A stretch of 64,000 bases of DNA from the NCBI GenBank assembly GCA_904384225.1, contig CAJFJV010000002.1:42131-106130 (forward strand), read 5' to 3'. The notes under the pieces were generated by a model. That model worked only from the letters and a program-made list of their open reading frames with translations. It did not search any database and was not told the DNA's origin. Position 1 is the stretch's first letter, and every line of letters starts with the position of its first letter. The translations under genes were made by a program, and so were the position numbers. Below are positions 32,235 to 41,422 of the stretch, in pieces. The DNA comes from an uncultured Oscillospiraceae bacterium (lineage in GTDB: Bacteria > Bacillota > Clostridia > Oscillospirales > Ruminococcaceae).

Positions 32235-34379
32235 ATGCGAACAACATTTCTTTTTCGGCTGGAAAGACCGCTGGCCGCTGTTGCTATCCCATTCTTAGGC
32301 GGCGCGTTCCTTGTGTCCCCACAAGCATTTGCACAGCTGTTTTTGGTGGCTGTACTTGTTGTCTTACTATTGACTTACTATAAAACGTGCCGGGTCCTCT
32401 TTGCACTATGTCTTCTTTGCGGAATGCTGCATGGCGGGCTGTACCGTGTGATGCGTCCCGTAAAACCAGAAGAAATGGATGGGAAAACGGTTTCAGCGGT
32501 AGGAACGGTCGTATCGCCGGTATATGAAGGAAATACGCTCCGCTGCATTTTAGACGATGCTGTTTTATCTACAGGAGAGGAAAATGTGAAAATCCGTGTA
32601 ACGATGTATGAAACGGACTATTTTGCAGAAGGGGATCAAATAGAAATCCAGGGTATATGCCATATGGAGCAAGGCGGTTTTTTTGACCTTTACCGTTATT
32701 ACTATGAAAACGGCGTAGACTTGTTTTTATCGGGCCGCACCGTTCTAAAGCATACCAAAGCGTTGAAAAAACCGTTTTCGGCCCATTTTACGGCCTTGCG
32801 TGAATATTATGCACAAGCGATTGAGCAGATGTATTCGGAGGAAGATGCCCCGCTTTTATGCGGGATCCTGCTCGGCGATGGAAAAGCCATTTCCGAGCAA
32901 TCAGCAGATGTTTTTAACCGTACCGGGATACGCCATCTTTTCGTAGTTTCTGGAATGCATATTTCTATGGCGGCAGGCGCTGTCCATCTGCTGCTGCAAA
33001 AGCTGAAGCTGCCGAGACGGTTTTGTGCGGTTTCGGCCATCCTTTCGGCTGTTTTCTTTGTCATGCTGACCGGCTGCGGAATACCGGCAATCCGGGCGGG
33101 CATTATGACGGCGTCGGTCTTTTTAGGCAGAATCTTTTTTCGTAAAAGCGATCCGCTCAACTCGCTTTGCGGTGCAGGTATGCTGATCGTACTGGCTGCG
33201 CCATATGCCGTGACTTCCGCCAGTTTCCTTTTAAGTTTTGCGGCTACTGCAGGCCTGTTTCTGATTTCGCCGGCGCTGCTTCATTGGATAAATGGACGGT
33301 TGCCTTCCGGCCTGCGGAGGCTCTCTTCCTTTTTTGCCGCACTTACCCCAACGCTTGGTGCCGGGATTGCGATACTGCCGCTTTCTATTGCTTTCTTTGG
33401 CGGGTTTAGCTTAATATCACCTGTTGCCAACCTTTTGGCAGCTCCCTTTTTTCCTATTATTTTGTGCAGCGGTTATCTTTCTCTGACCAATATTCCGATA
33501 TTGGCAAACATGGCAGCGCAATTGGTTACCTTTTGTCTTGCACTCTTTAACGGCGGGATACAAATGCTGGCCGAGGTTCCCTTTTCTTTTTTGGGAACAC
33601 GTTCCCCTTTTGTAACGTGCTTTTTCTTCATTGCCTGCGGTGTGATATTCCTTCATTGGATGTATCATCGAAAAACAGAATTTTTGATAAAAACAGGGAT
33701 GTTTTTGGCTATGGCTTTCCCAATAGCTGTGATTCTGGTACAGCAAACAGCCAGTTTCCCTGTTGTTTGTTCCGCTTTTGTTACCGGCGCGTCGCAGGTG
33801 GTTGTGTTAGAGCAGGGAAGGACAGCGGATCTCATTATCGTGGAGGAGAGCCGCGGATGGGGAGGCGATGTGTTGTCTTTTCTACGAAGCCGGAATATTT
33901 ACGCGATACGTTCTATTGTGATGGTCACGGATGAAAATACTTCGTCGCTGTCAATGGCACTTCTTACAGAGAATTTTCCAGTTCAATCGGTTGCCTTTTA
34001 TGCAGAAAACCCTTTCGGGGAATATGCGCAGGGACGGTTGTCCCTTAGACGGAAACCGATATTGCTTTGGGAAAATACCAGCCAGCGCATTTCATCCGAT
34101 CTTGAATTGAAAAGAGAAAATGGAGGATTTTCGTTTTTAATGCATTGTCAGGACAGGACAATATGCATTTCGGACTCTTTCCAGCCGGAATCCTGTGATG
34201 TGCAGCTGCTATGCCTGCAGGAAGAGGGTGCGCTTTACCTTTCCGATGACACTTCGCTTGTTATTTTACAAGCACCGGATGCTTTTACTGTGAACGGCGG
34301 AAAGGTATTTTCGGCTGAGAAGGGAATACTATCGCTTTATTTTAAAGACGACGGAACCTTTGGCGTTTGGCGGTATTAA
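32235..34379 (+). CDS. comEC: ComEC/Rec2-family DNA uptake channel with a degenerate C-terminal domain
   Basis: 714 residues. An N-terminal DUF4131 region with membrane segments is followed by the competence domain (TGIRHLFVVSGMHISM and ten or so membrane helices). In B. subtilis ComEC moves one DNA strand across the membrane, and most ComEC proteins end in a metallo-beta-lactamase-like nuclease domain. Here the last ~190 residues have the expected length but no DVGQGD or THxHxDH motif, so metal-dependent nuclease activity is unlikely. The holA-rpsT pair that often follows comEC is absent. ATG after AAGGGGG. Confidence 0.85.
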   Translation: MRTTFLFRLERPLAAVAIPFLGGAFLVSPQAFAQLFLVAVLVVLLLTYYKTCRVLFALCLLCGMLHGGLYRVMRPVKPEEMDGKTVSAVGTVVSPVYEGNTLRCILDDAVLSTGEENVKIRVTMYETDYFAEGDQIEIQGICHMEQGGFFDLYRYYYENGVDLFLSGRTVLKHTKALKKPFSAHFTALREYYAQAIEQMYSEEDAPLLCGILLGDGKAISEQSADVFNRTGIRHLFVVSGMHISMAAGAVHLLLQKLKLPRRFCAVSAILSAVFFVMLTGCGIPAIRAGIMTASVFLGRIFFRKSDPLNSLCGAGMLIVLAAPYAVTSASFLLSFAATAGLFLISPALLHWINGRLPSGLRRLSSFFAALTPTLGAGIAILPLSIAFFGGFSLISPVANLLAAPFFPIILCSGYLSLTNIPILANMAAQLVTFCLALFNGGIQMLAEVPFSFLGTRSPFVTCFFFIACGVIFLHWMYHRKTEFLIKTGMFLAMAFPIAVILVQQTASFPVVCSAFVTGASQVVVLEQGRTADLIIVEESRGWGGDVLSFLRSRNIYAIRSIVMVTDENTSSLSMALLTENFPVQSVAFYAENPFGEYAQGRLSLRRKPILLWENTSQRISSDLELKRENGGFSFLMHCQDRTICISDSFQPESCDVQLLCLQEEGALYLSDDTSLVILQAPDAFTVNGGKVFSAEKGILSLYFKDDGTFGVWRY

Positions 34380-34645
34380 AAATACGATATGCCTTTAATC
34401 ATATTGTGTAAAGGCAGCTGGTGGAACGATGGGAAGCAGTACAATAAACCGCGGCCTATTCTCTTGGGGGGAGGGCCCGCATCAGCCGATAGAAAACGTT
34501 GGATGCTATTCTGGCATTTGCGTGATAACGGGCTTCGGGATGGATTTAAGCAGGCAAAGACAGATAAAAGGAATACGAGAATGCTTGGATAAAGAAGGAT
34601 AATAGGAGCCAGGCGTATGGCAAAGGAACAGGCCAATGCCGGATA
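34380..34645. other. Gene-free stretch after comEC
   Basis: No frame with a convincing ribosome site. A nine-codon frame at 34618 (MAKEQANAG) with AGGAGC before it is too short to support. Nothing else seen. Confidence 0.4.
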
Positions 34646-34694
34646 GATAAAAAGAGACATCTTCCACAGCAAAGGGAAGATGTCTCTTTTTATC
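34646..34694. terminator. Bidirectional terminator
   Basis: GATAAAAAGAGACATCTTCC and its complement around an eight-base loop; T runs on both strands. Confidence 0.85.
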
Positions 34695-34720
34695 CATTTG
34701 AAAACGATACGCCTACAGAT

Positions 34721-34945
34721 TTATACTGTTTTGGGACTTTTACTATTTGGATTGGATTCAAGGGTTTGCATGAGTGCAGAGAACATATGAAACGGTTTTT
34801 CAAATAATAGGGAAAATTCCCTCTGCGCTTTTTTCAAATCCTTTTGATTGTAAAGAATTTTGGACAACGTTTTAGCCTGCTTTCCCGGTAGAGGCGTATA
34901 TTGTTCCGTTGCCAGATCGAACAACTCCATCAATTTGTCACTCAT
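34721..34945 (-). CDS. Small protein cotranscribed with an ECF sigma factor
   Basis: 74 residues, mostly helical and charged, no membrane segment. Overlaps the sigma gene stop by four bases (ATGA), so translation is coupled. It could be a soluble anti-sigma or adaptor; not recognised. Confidence 0.6.
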   Translation of the reverse strand: MSDKLMELFDLATEQYTPLPGKQAKTLSKILYNQKDLKKAQREFSLLFEKPFHMFSALMQTLESNPNSKSPKTV

Positions 34946-35445
34946 AGCCGAATCCCCCTTTCCAAAAGTGCGGTTTGAAAATGCTTCTTAGCTTTAGCCA
35001 GACGTGACCGGGCGGCCGATGCGGAGATATCTAACAGGGAGCCGGTTTCTTCACTGGAAAACCCAAGAAGTTTCAGTATCAGGATTTCACGATCCTCTGT
35101 GCCGAGCGATTTCATTGCCGCCTGTACAGAAAGCTTGTCGATGCTTTGTTCAGACGGATCATGGGCATCCGCATCCATATCTTCTATTAGTGCGCTTTCG
35201 GTGCAATGGCGCTGCTTGGCCCGAAGGAAATCGTTTTTCTGGTTTACAGCTATACGAAAAATCCAAGCGCGCCAATTGTCCGGCTCGGAAAAGCCGTTTT
35301 TTTGCATCTGCCGCCAAATGGAGGTAAAAACATTTTGCGTCAGGTCTTCTGCGGCGCTTTTATCAAAGCAGGTTCCGAAGTAACGGTATACGTTCGCATA
35401 GTATTGTGTGTAGATGACGGAAAAAACAGTAGCAAGGCCGTTCAT
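34942..35445 (-). CDS. ECF-type RNA polymerase sigma factor
   Basis: 167 residues with region 2 (YYANVYRYFGTCFDKSAAEDLTQNVF, WRAWIFRIAVNQKNDFLR) and region 4 (LGTEDREILILKLLGFSSEETGSLLDISASAARSRLAKAKK). The start ATG overlaps the stop of the upstream gene (ATGA). No transmembrane anti-sigma gene is adjacent; instead it lies between two soluble proteins of unknown function, which is unusual. Confidence 0.88.
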   Translation of the reverse strand: MNGLATVFSVIYTQYYANVYRYFGTCFDKSAAEDLTQNVFTSIWRQMQKNGFSEPDNWRAWIFRIAVNQKNDFLRAKQRHCTESALIEDMDADAHDPSEQSIDKLSVQAAMKSLGTEDREILILKLLGFSSEETGSLLDISASAARSRLAKAKKHFQTALLERGIRL

Positions 35446-36104
35446 TGCTCTTTTACAACAATTTCGTCCCCGCAGAGGGAGTTGGCGCGGACAAACCCAG
35501 ATGCGGCCTGATAGCATATAATCGTATCAGCAGCGACAAGATATGCGATTTTTTCGGCCAGCATTTCGCTTGTAACATTTTTGTCGATTTTGATCGTGTC
35601 ACCTGCCAGTATCGCAGTTTTCGGCTTTGCATACTTCAGGAATTCTGTATCGATCTGAAAGGTATCGCCGGCAGTCAGGCAGTGGTCAAAATCTGCATAT
35701 GCACTTAGTCCGTTTATTGTGTTGATTTTCAAGCCGCTTTCTTTTTTATTGTTTTCGTGCAGCAGTATCATGCCGTTTATAATCAAGTCCACCTTGTAAT
35801 CTGCCGGGATTGCTTCTGCAACGGCAAAACCGTTGACGAGACAAACCGTCGTATACTCTTTGCTTAACTGGCCGGGATTAAGATGGGAAAACCCATTCTC
35901 TGTTTGGAGCCGGTCTGTGTCGTGAAGCCACAATGTAGATGCCACATTTTTTTGTGGAATTGCAGCCAATGCATTTTTTAATTCCGGCGGCGCGTCCTGC
36001 GGAAAAACCACAAGCGCTACATTTTCAATAAGGTGGATAGAACTGGCGGATTCGACCGTTTTTACAGCCCGCAAATCACAAACTGGCATATTTTTCATTT
36101 CCAT
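35442..36104 (-). CDS. Unknown soluble protein upstream of the ECF sigma factor
   Basis: 220 residues, rich in short beta strands: LIENVALVVFPQDAP, YTTVCLVNGFAVAEAIPADYKVDLIINGMIL, KTAILAGDTIKID, IICYQAASGFVRANSLCGDEIVVK. The spacing suggests a beta-helix or repeated beta-sandwich, somewhat bactofilin-like, but I cannot assign a family. No signal or membrane segment. AAAGGAGA at seven bases sets the start. Translationally coupled to the sigma factor, hence a likely regulator or a target of its control. Confidence 0.6.
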   Translation of the reverse strand: MEMKNMPVCDLRAVKTVESASSIHLIENVALVVFPQDAPPELKNALAAIPQKNVASTLWLHDTDRLQTENGFSHLNPGQLSKEYTTVCLVNGFAVAEAIPADYKVDLIINGMILLHENNKKESGLKINTINGLSAYADFDHCLTAGDTFQIDTEFLKYAKPKTAILAGDTIKIDKNVTSEMLAEKIAYLVAADTIICYQAASGFVRANSLCGDEIVVKEQ

Positions 36105-36123
36105 AAAGCAGTCTCCTTTTGAC

Positions 36124-36255
36124 TTAGTTGATTTTGGATCTTAGTACGTTAAAAATGCATAACCTGTCTAAACTGTCCATAATGGTTTTGTGAGCATCTG
36201 TTTTTTCTAAACGGAATTCAGACGGAAGCGTTTCATAATGTATTCTTTTTTTCAT
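36124..36255 (-). CDS. 43-residue peptide at the head of the ECF sigma operon
   Basis: MKKRIHYETLPSEFRLEKTD.. ends LRSKIN. AGGAGGG six bases before ATG. 19 bases before the 220-residue gene. Not recognised; could be a regulatory leader peptide or a small partner protein. Confidence 0.5.
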   Translation of the reverse strand: MKKRIHYETLPSEFRLEKTDAHKTIMDSLDRLCIFNVLRSKIN

Positions 36256-36432
36256 GATAAACCCTCCTGCGGATCTGTTAGGCTTACATCAGATGGAAAC
36301 AGTTTGTGCACTTAACCGTTACATAAAGAAAGACGTTATAAAATTATTTTTGTCCACAGGATACAGGCGTTTTTTTTGCAGGCTTAAAACCGCACCGCAA
36401 ATACCGCTGCTGCACCCAGCGGCGGCAAAGCG

Positions 36433-36479
36433 CGACGGGTATCTGAAGCCCTGCATTCCGGCAGATCAGATACCCGTCG
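36433..36479. terminator. Terminator-like hairpin after the creatininase gene
   Basis: CGACGGGTATCTGA pairs perfectly with TCAGATACCCGTCG; T run weak. Confidence 0.6.
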
Positions 36480-36521
36480 TTTGCCTATAAGATCCTTTTA
36501 TCAAAAGGTATTAGCGGCGAT

Positions 36522-37331
36522 TTAGGCCTGCGGGGTGTCGCACTGCATGTAAAACTCTTCTTGCAGTTCCCCGGGCAGATCGCTGTTTTTTAACAAGTCG
36601 AACAGATGGGCAAGGTTTTCTACAAAGCCGTTTAATAAGAGCTCTCCTTTTTGCGCGGTAGCGTCCGAGGGGTCGCCGGCCATTTGATACGGATAGGATG
36701 CATACCAGCTGATACCGGAATACGCGCCAAGTTTTGCGTAGGCGTCCATGCGTCCCAAAGAACGGCCATCCTGCGGACGGAGTGCTTCCATATGCACTTG
36801 TTCCGGAGCAATTGCCATGACGACGGAAGTTTCATAAATATCCGCGTGACCGCTCTCCTTCACCGGCCCGTTTAATGCGAGAAAGGCCGCTTCCTGTTCC
36901 GGCGTCTTACGGAAAAGCTCATATGTAAATACGGTATAGTCACAAGGATGCTCATGACGGGACTGTGAGAAGTAACGAAGGAAATTGGTGTTTCCGCCAT
37001 GGCCGTTGACAAACAGAATTTTGTGAAACCCATTTCTGGCGATTTCTTCACAAAGTTCTTCAAGCATATGATACTGAAGCTGGGAAGAAAGCGCTATCGT
37101 GCCAAGCTTATGCTTGACCTCAGAGACAATGCCGAACGGCAGATAGGGAAAAACCATAACCTCTGATTTTTCAGCGGCGCGTGCAACGGCGGTGCGTGCC
37201 GTTAGGATGTCCGTACCAAGCGGCAGTTGGTTTCCGTGTTTTTCAAGGCATCCGATCGGAATAACGCATACCCCGCCGCAAATTTCGCGTGCAGCTGCAA
37301 ATTGGTCTACTGTGATCTGCTCCCAAAACAT
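36522..37331 (-). CDS. Creatininase-family amidohydrolase
   Basis: 269 residues. Metal-ligand motifs CLEKHGNQLPLGTD, NGHGGNTNF and GHADIYETSVVMAI fit the creatininase/FAPy deformylase family, zinc or manganese enzymes that open cyclic amides or remove formyl groups (also mycofactocin MftE). The residue before HG is Lys rather than the usual Glu-His order but the E is kept (LEKHG). Start at 37331 after GGAGGAG. Substrate unknown; alone between its terminator and the divergent deacetylase gene. Confidence 0.8.
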   Translation of the reverse strand: MFWEQITVDQFAAAREICGGVCVIPIGCLEKHGNQLPLGTDILTARTAVARAAEKSEVMVFPYLPFGIVSEVKHKLGTIALSSQLQYHMLEELCEEIARNGFHKILFVNGHGGNTNFLRYFSQSRHEHPCDYTVFTYELFRKTPEQEAAFLALNGPVKESGHADIYETSVVMAIAPEQVHMEALRPQDGRSLGRMDAYAKLGAYSGISWYASYPYQMAGDPSDATAQKGELLLNGFVENLAHLFDLLKNSDLPGELQEEFYMQCDTPQA

Positions 37332-37536
37332 AAAAGACTCCTCCTTTTTTATGGCAAATTGCCGTTTTCCGTTTCCAGTATACTGCATCCTATTCCAAAA
37401 GTAAACGGCTGAAACAAAGCGCCCCCTGTAGAAAAAAGCTTCGGGATATTTGGAAACTGTCATAAAAAAGAGACGTTCCATTTCATGCAAAACACGTCCT
37501 CTGCATATATATGACCCAGAAAAAGGGGGATTTTTT

Positions 37537-38439
37537 TTGACAGTCCGAATTCCATCTAAGCTATGCGCGGTAGCACTGGCGTTTTTACTCGTCCTGTCCT
37601 GTTGGGGGTTAGAACGCCTGTCGCCGCAGATGCGCGCAGTGACGGCGCCCATGGAGGACGATGCTGCCGTCACGCTGCCAGTGCTGATGTATCATCACAT
37701 TTTAGAAGCGTCGTCTTCCCGGCTGGGCGATTATGTCATAACGCCGGAGCAGTTCGAGTCAGATTTGCAGTTCCTGTCATCGCATGGATATCAGGCGGTG
37801 ACAACGGCAGAAATTTTAAATTTTGTCCGTACCGGAAGCCCGCTTCCGGAAAAACCGGTGCTCATTACGTTCGATGATGGGTTTGAAAGCGTATATGTAT
37901 ACGCGTATCCCCTTTTAAAGAAATATAATATGAAAGCGGCCGTATCGGTTATTGGTGCATATACGGAACTGTTTTCTGATCCGAATGAACCGCGCCATTT
38001 GAATTACTCGCACTTGAGTTGGGAGCAGCTTCGTGAAATGATAGACAGTGGCATTTTTGAGGTTGGGAATCATACAATGAATATGCACGAAGACGGAACG
38101 AATGGAAAACGCTTTGGCATACGGATCAAAGAAGGCGAGAATGAAACGGCCTATCGTAAAGCGGTGACGGAAGATATAGGCGGCCTTAATAACCGGATGG
38201 AAGAAGAACTTGGAATCCGCCCGAAGATATTCGCGTATCCATTCGGCGCGCTTTGCAAGGAAAGTAAGCCCATTTTAAGCGAGTTGGGCTTTTCTGTCAT
38301 TTTAACCTGTGAAGAAAAAATAAACACTTTGACTTGCGGAAGCGAGGAACCCATCATACTTAAGCGCTACAACCGTGCGTATCGGTATACGTCCGCACAG
38401 TATTTTGCAAAGCTCGGCATAAAAGACGAAAATGTGTAA
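37537..38439 (+). CDS. Exported polysaccharide deacetylase
   Basis: 300 residues. A hydrophobic N-terminal signal or anchor (LCAVALAFLLVLSCWGLERL) precedes the NodB domain: LPVLMYHHIL, ITFDDGFESVY (metal-binding Asp pair) and GNHTMNMH (metal-binding His). It should remove N-acetyl groups from peptidoglycan or a surface polysaccharide outside the cell. TTG 37537 is used because AAAGGGGG lies eight bases before; a longer start with unrelated N-terminus is possible. Confidence 0.85.
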   Translation: MTVRIPSKLCAVALAFLLVLSCWGLERLSPQMRAVTAPMEDDAAVTLPVLMYHHILEASSSRLGDYVITPEQFESDLQFLSSHGYQAVTTAEILNFVRTGSPLPEKPVLITFDDGFESVYVYAYPLLKKYNMKAAVSVIGAYTELFSDPNEPRHLNYSHLSWEQLREMIDSGIFEVGNHTMNMHEDGTNGKRFGIRIKEGENETAYRKAVTEDIGGLNNRMEEELGIRPKIFAYPFGALCKESKPILSELGFSVILTCEEKINTLTCGSEEPIILKRYNRAYRYTSAQYFAKLGIKDENV

Positions 38440-38537
38440 GCCCTTTTACAGAAGTGATACAGATCAGAGATATCCGGTTTATGATTTATTCAAAAAGGCC
38501 CGGTATAATAAAATTGTAAGAAAAACATGCCCCCATT

Positions 38538-38556
38538 ATTGCGGAAATTCCGCAAT
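38538..38556. promoter_or_regulatory. Inverted repeat before the TnpV-like gene
   Basis: ATTGCGGAA-A-TTCCGCAAT, perfect 9-base arms, between a TATAAT box (38507-38512) and the ribosome site. Confidence 0.5.
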
Positions 38557-38578
38557 ATTCCATAAAGGAGATTGTACA

Positions 38579-38917
38579 ATGGCTACCAACTTGACACAAA
38601 CTTCACTTCCCACCGTTGTATTGCCGCCGGAGCAGATTCCGGAGCCGCTCGGCCGGTACGGCGTAGAAATTCTGCGGATGATGAAGCGGGACTATACGGA
38701 TCGGTATTGGCAGCTTGTATTGAGCGGGACGTTGATGGAGCGGATTTATCTCAGGGAAAAGGAGATTGAAGAACTTCGCCTGTTACTGTTAAAACGCCTG
38801 GAGGAAAAATATCCGCGGCCAAAGACGGACAGCTTTTTAAAGGTTGCTGTCCATATGAGCATACTCGCCGAAGCGGTAGATGAAGTGACGGAAAAAGAAT
38901 TGAGAAAGCCGGTATAA
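38579..38917 (+). CDS. TnpV-like protein
   Basis: 112 residues. PEPLGRYGVEILRMMKRDYTDRYWQLVLSGTLMERIYLREKE resembles the TnpV family of small proteins from clostridial transposons (Tn4451-type). The match is by overall layout, so moderate. AAAGGAG eight bases before ATG. No transposase or recombinase sits beside it, so it may be a stranded or domesticated copy. Function unknown. Confidence 0.55.
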   Translation: MATNLTQTSLPTVVLPPEQIPEPLGRYGVEILRMMKRDYTDRYWQLVLSGTLMERIYLREKEIEELRLLLLKRLEEKYPRPKTDSFLKVAVHMSILAEAVDEVTEKELRKPV

Positions 38918-38934
38918 CGGTATTTTGTAAAAGG

Positions 38935-38974
38935 AAAGCAGAGGATCATCCTTGCGGATGGCCCTCTGCTTTTT
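38935..38974. terminator. Terminator between convergent genes
   Basis: AAAGCAGAGG and CCTCTGCTTT arms with T run. Confidence 0.8.
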
Positions 38975-38988
38975 GCATAATATACCCT

Positions 38989-39921
38989 TTATTTTTCAGC
39001 GCGCAGAACGCCTTCGCCGTTAAAAGCAGGAATAAAGCTTTCCTTTTCCGTCCCGCTTTCTTGTAAAAAGCCGTTTTGGATGCCAAGCGAAATAGCGAAG
39101 AGAGACGCCTCTTCATATTCCTCCGGCGTGATACTGCGGCATAGCTCCGGATATGCTTGGACCTGTTTGGATAAAACGGTATACTGGTTCATCAAGCTAA
39201 CGTAGATTTGAGAACCGAATGTCCGGTACAGTTCACGCAGGATCTCTTTGGTATCAGCCATGCGCCCGGGAAGCATCAAATGACGTACGATAACCCCTTT
39301 TTGCATAATCCCGCGCGAATCAAAACGGCACGGCGTGCATTGACGCACCATTTCGCGAAGGGCGGGCCACACATAATCGGTATAGTCTGGGGCATTGGAG
39401 TAACGCGCAGCGTAAAACGGATTATCGTATTTTACATCCGGCAGATAAATGTCAATAAGGCCGTCGAGCAGGTGTAACGCTTCCAAAGACTCATAGCCGC
39501 TGGTGTTATATACAATGGGTATAATTAAGCCGTTGTTTTTGGCTTTGTTGATTGCGTAGATGATATGCGGCAGGAACGGCGTACCCGTTACCAGATTGAT
39601 ATTGTTAGCTCCTTTATCCTGTAGTTCCAGAAAAATTTCAGAAAGCCGGTCCGGCGTGATAGGGATTCCGGCCTTTTCCTGACTGATGCTGTGGTTTTGA
39701 CAATAGACGCAGCGCAGGTTACAGCCGGAAAAAAAGACTGTGCCGGATCCTTCTGATCCGGAAAGGCAGGGCTCCTCCCAGAAATGCAGTGCAGCACGGG
39801 CGATGTACAGTGCGGCGTCCATCCCACAAAATCCGGTTTGCCCTGCACGCCGGTTTTTACCGCATTCCCTTGGGCAGAGCCGGCAATTTTCATAGAGCGT
39901 AAAAGGGGAGGCTTTACTCAT
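38989..39921 (-). CDS. Radical SAM protein of the PflA-like/COG1313 group
   Basis: 310 residues. The cluster motif is CNLRCVYCQN. An N-terminal cysteine stretch (CRLCPRECGKNR..GFCG) is typical of this group and may bind a second metal site. GTGTPFLPHI-like and KYDNPFYAARYS motifs agree. The family resembles glycyl-radical activases but its target is unknown. The start overlaps the stop of the aldo-keto reductase gene (ATGA), so the two are coupled. Confidence 0.85.
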   Translation of the reverse strand: MSKASPFTLYENCRLCPRECGKNRRAGQTGFCGMDAALYIARAALHFWEEPCLSGSEGSGTVFFSGCNLRCVYCQNHSISQEKAGIPITPDRLSEIFLELQDKGANNINLVTGTPFLPHIIYAINKAKNNGLIIPIVYNTSGYESLEALHLLDGLIDIYLPDVKYDNPFYAARYSNAPDYTDYVWPALREMVRQCTPCRFDSRGIMQKGVIVRHLMLPGRMADTKEILRELYRTFGSQIYVSLMNQYTVLSKQVQAYPELCRSITPEEYEEASLFAISLGIQNGFLQESGTEKESFIPAFNGEGVLRAEK

Positions 39922-40763
39922 ACAGTAAAGGCCCTTTCCTTGTCAGGATGGAGGCCGCTCCAACCGACGGTCTCCATTTCGTCAAGCACTGCAACATCCT
40001 CCGCTTCCATAGAAAAAGAAGCGGCATCTAAATTTTCACGCATGCGTTCCGGGGAAGAGGCTTTCGGCAGCGGCATAACGCCGTGCATCAGCGCATAATT
40101 TAAACAAATCTGTGCCGGCGTTTTGCCATAGTTTTCTGAGAGCGTTTGGATGAGTGGGTGCGCCAACACACGGGTACGTCCAAGCGGGCTCCACGCCTGT
40201 GGAAGGATATTTTGTGTGTGGCAGTAAGCAACGGTTTCAAGCTGCGGATAACCGGGATGGAATTCAATCTGGTTTACGGCAGGTGCGACGTTACCTGTGA
40301 CGGCAAGGTTTTCAATGTGGTGGGGCAGGAAATTGCTTACGCCGATTGCGCGCAGCACGCCTTCATCCAAAAGCCGCTCCATCGCGCGCCATGTTTCACG
40401 GTCGAGTTTTTCCCATTCGGACATTTGAAGGTCGGGCCGCGGCCAGTGGATGAGATATAAATCCAAGTAGTCGGTACCAAGCCGGCTGAGAGAATGCTCC
40501 GCAGCACGCAGTGTTTCGTCATACCCCATTTCCGTTTTCCATACTTTGGAAGCGAGGAGCAAATCCGTCCGTTTCAACCCGCTTTCCTTGATTGCTGTTC
40601 CAATTTCTACCTCATTTCCATAAAACGAAGCGGTGTCGATGTAACGGTATCCTTGCCGGAGTGCTTCTCGAAAAATAGCAGTGCAATCACCGCCAACGCT
40701 TTTATACGTACCGTATCCAATTGGAGGGAGTTTACATTCTGTATTGATTTTAAAAGAAAACAT
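39918..40763 (-). CDS. Aldo/keto reductase
   Basis: 281 residues. The catalytic tetrad is visible as D in YIDTASFYGNE, Y in the same stretch, K in LASKVWK and H in LIHWP. GVSNF and a C-terminal NADPH-binding PLPKAS motif complete the fold. Reduces aldehydes such as 2,5-diketogluconate-type or methylglyoxal substrates; exact role unknown. Start at 40763 chosen to give the usual N-terminus; ATG three codons upstream lies too close to AAAGG. Confidence 0.88.
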   Translation of the reverse strand: MFSFKINTECKLPPIGYGTYKSVGGDCTAIFREALRQGYRYIDTASFYGNEVEIGTAIKESGLKRTDLLLASKVWKTEMGYDETLRAAEHSLSRLGTDYLDLYLIHWPRPDLQMSEWEKLDRETWRAMERLLDEGVLRAIGVSNFLPHHIENLAVTGNVAPAVNQIEFHPGYPQLETVAYCHTQNILPQAWSPLGRTRVLAHPLIQTLSENYGKTPAQICLNYALMHGVMPLPKASSPERMRENLDAASFSMEAEDVAVLDEMETVGWSGLHPDKERAFTV

Positions 40764-40838
40764 TGCTTCCATCACCTTTCCAAACAGTAAAAGATAAAAT
40801 AAAGAGGCGATATCAAAGACCATAGTCATCATATAACG

Positions 40839-40874
40839 AAAAATGTCCGCAGTCAAATGGCTGCGGACATTTTT
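40839..40874 (-). terminator. Terminator of the zinc-ribbon membrane protein gene
   Basis: AAAAATGTCCGCAG/CTGCGGACATTTTT, perfect. The stop codon of the gene is at its foot. Confidence 0.9.
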
Positions 40875-41287
40875 TAGGTTTTTTTGATAAATTCCGTGCC
40901 GCATTTGGGGCAGCGTATACGGATTTTCCCTTTTTTGCGCGGAACGCGCAGCGTCTGCCGACAGGTTGGGCAATGGTAATATTTATAATGGCGGTGCTCT
41001 TTCCAAGTTTGGGCGGGATGACGCACCCACGACCAAATTGGCCGCCATATTTTTAAGAACACCTGATTTTCCTGATAGCGTTTGGACGCTTTTTTTGAAA
41101 AGGAACGGAAAACAAACAGCGCCAACAGCGCAAGAGATATAAGCTGCAAAATTGGGCTGCGGAACAAGCCGGAAAGGAACGCAACAATCAAATACACCAC
41201 CGCTGTCGCCATGCCGAGCTGATCCATTCCGTATCGGCCGCTCATAAAACGAGCCCACCAGTTAAAAAAGCGCATCAACCAATTCAT
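40874..41287 (-). CDS. Small membrane protein with C-terminal zinc ribbon
   Basis: 137 residues with two hydrophobic segments (LGMATAVVYLIVAFLSGLF, LQLISLALLALFVF) and a cytoplasmic tail carrying CPTC..CPKC, a zinc ribbon. Not assigned to a named family. Single-gene unit ended by a strong terminator. It may be a membrane-linked adaptor; function unknown. Confidence 0.7.
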   Translation of the reverse strand: MNWLMRFFNWWARFMSGRYGMDQLGMATAVVYLIVAFLSGLFRSPILQLISLALLALFVFRSFSKKASKRYQENQVFLKIWRPIWSWVRHPAQTWKEHRHYKYYHCPTCRQTLRVPRKKGKIRIRCPKCGTEFIKKT

Positions 41288-41388
41288 AAAGCCCTTCTGT
41301 CCCCTCTTGTTTGTTGGATATCAGTATACCACCCCCATCTTGCTCCATATTGCGATTTTGTAAATTCATTATGACCAATACGGACTGA

Positions 41389-41416
41389 TTGACGAAAAAA
41401 TTTTTTTTGCTATAAT
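41389..41416 (+). promoter_or_regulatory. Promoter of rnpB
   Basis: TTGACG, 16 bases made almost wholly of A and T, TATAAT. Confidence 0.85.
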
Positions 41417-41422
41417 AAAAAA

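Noticed and set aside
34380..34645. rpsT or holA remnant after comEC
   Set aside because: No matching frame on either strand.
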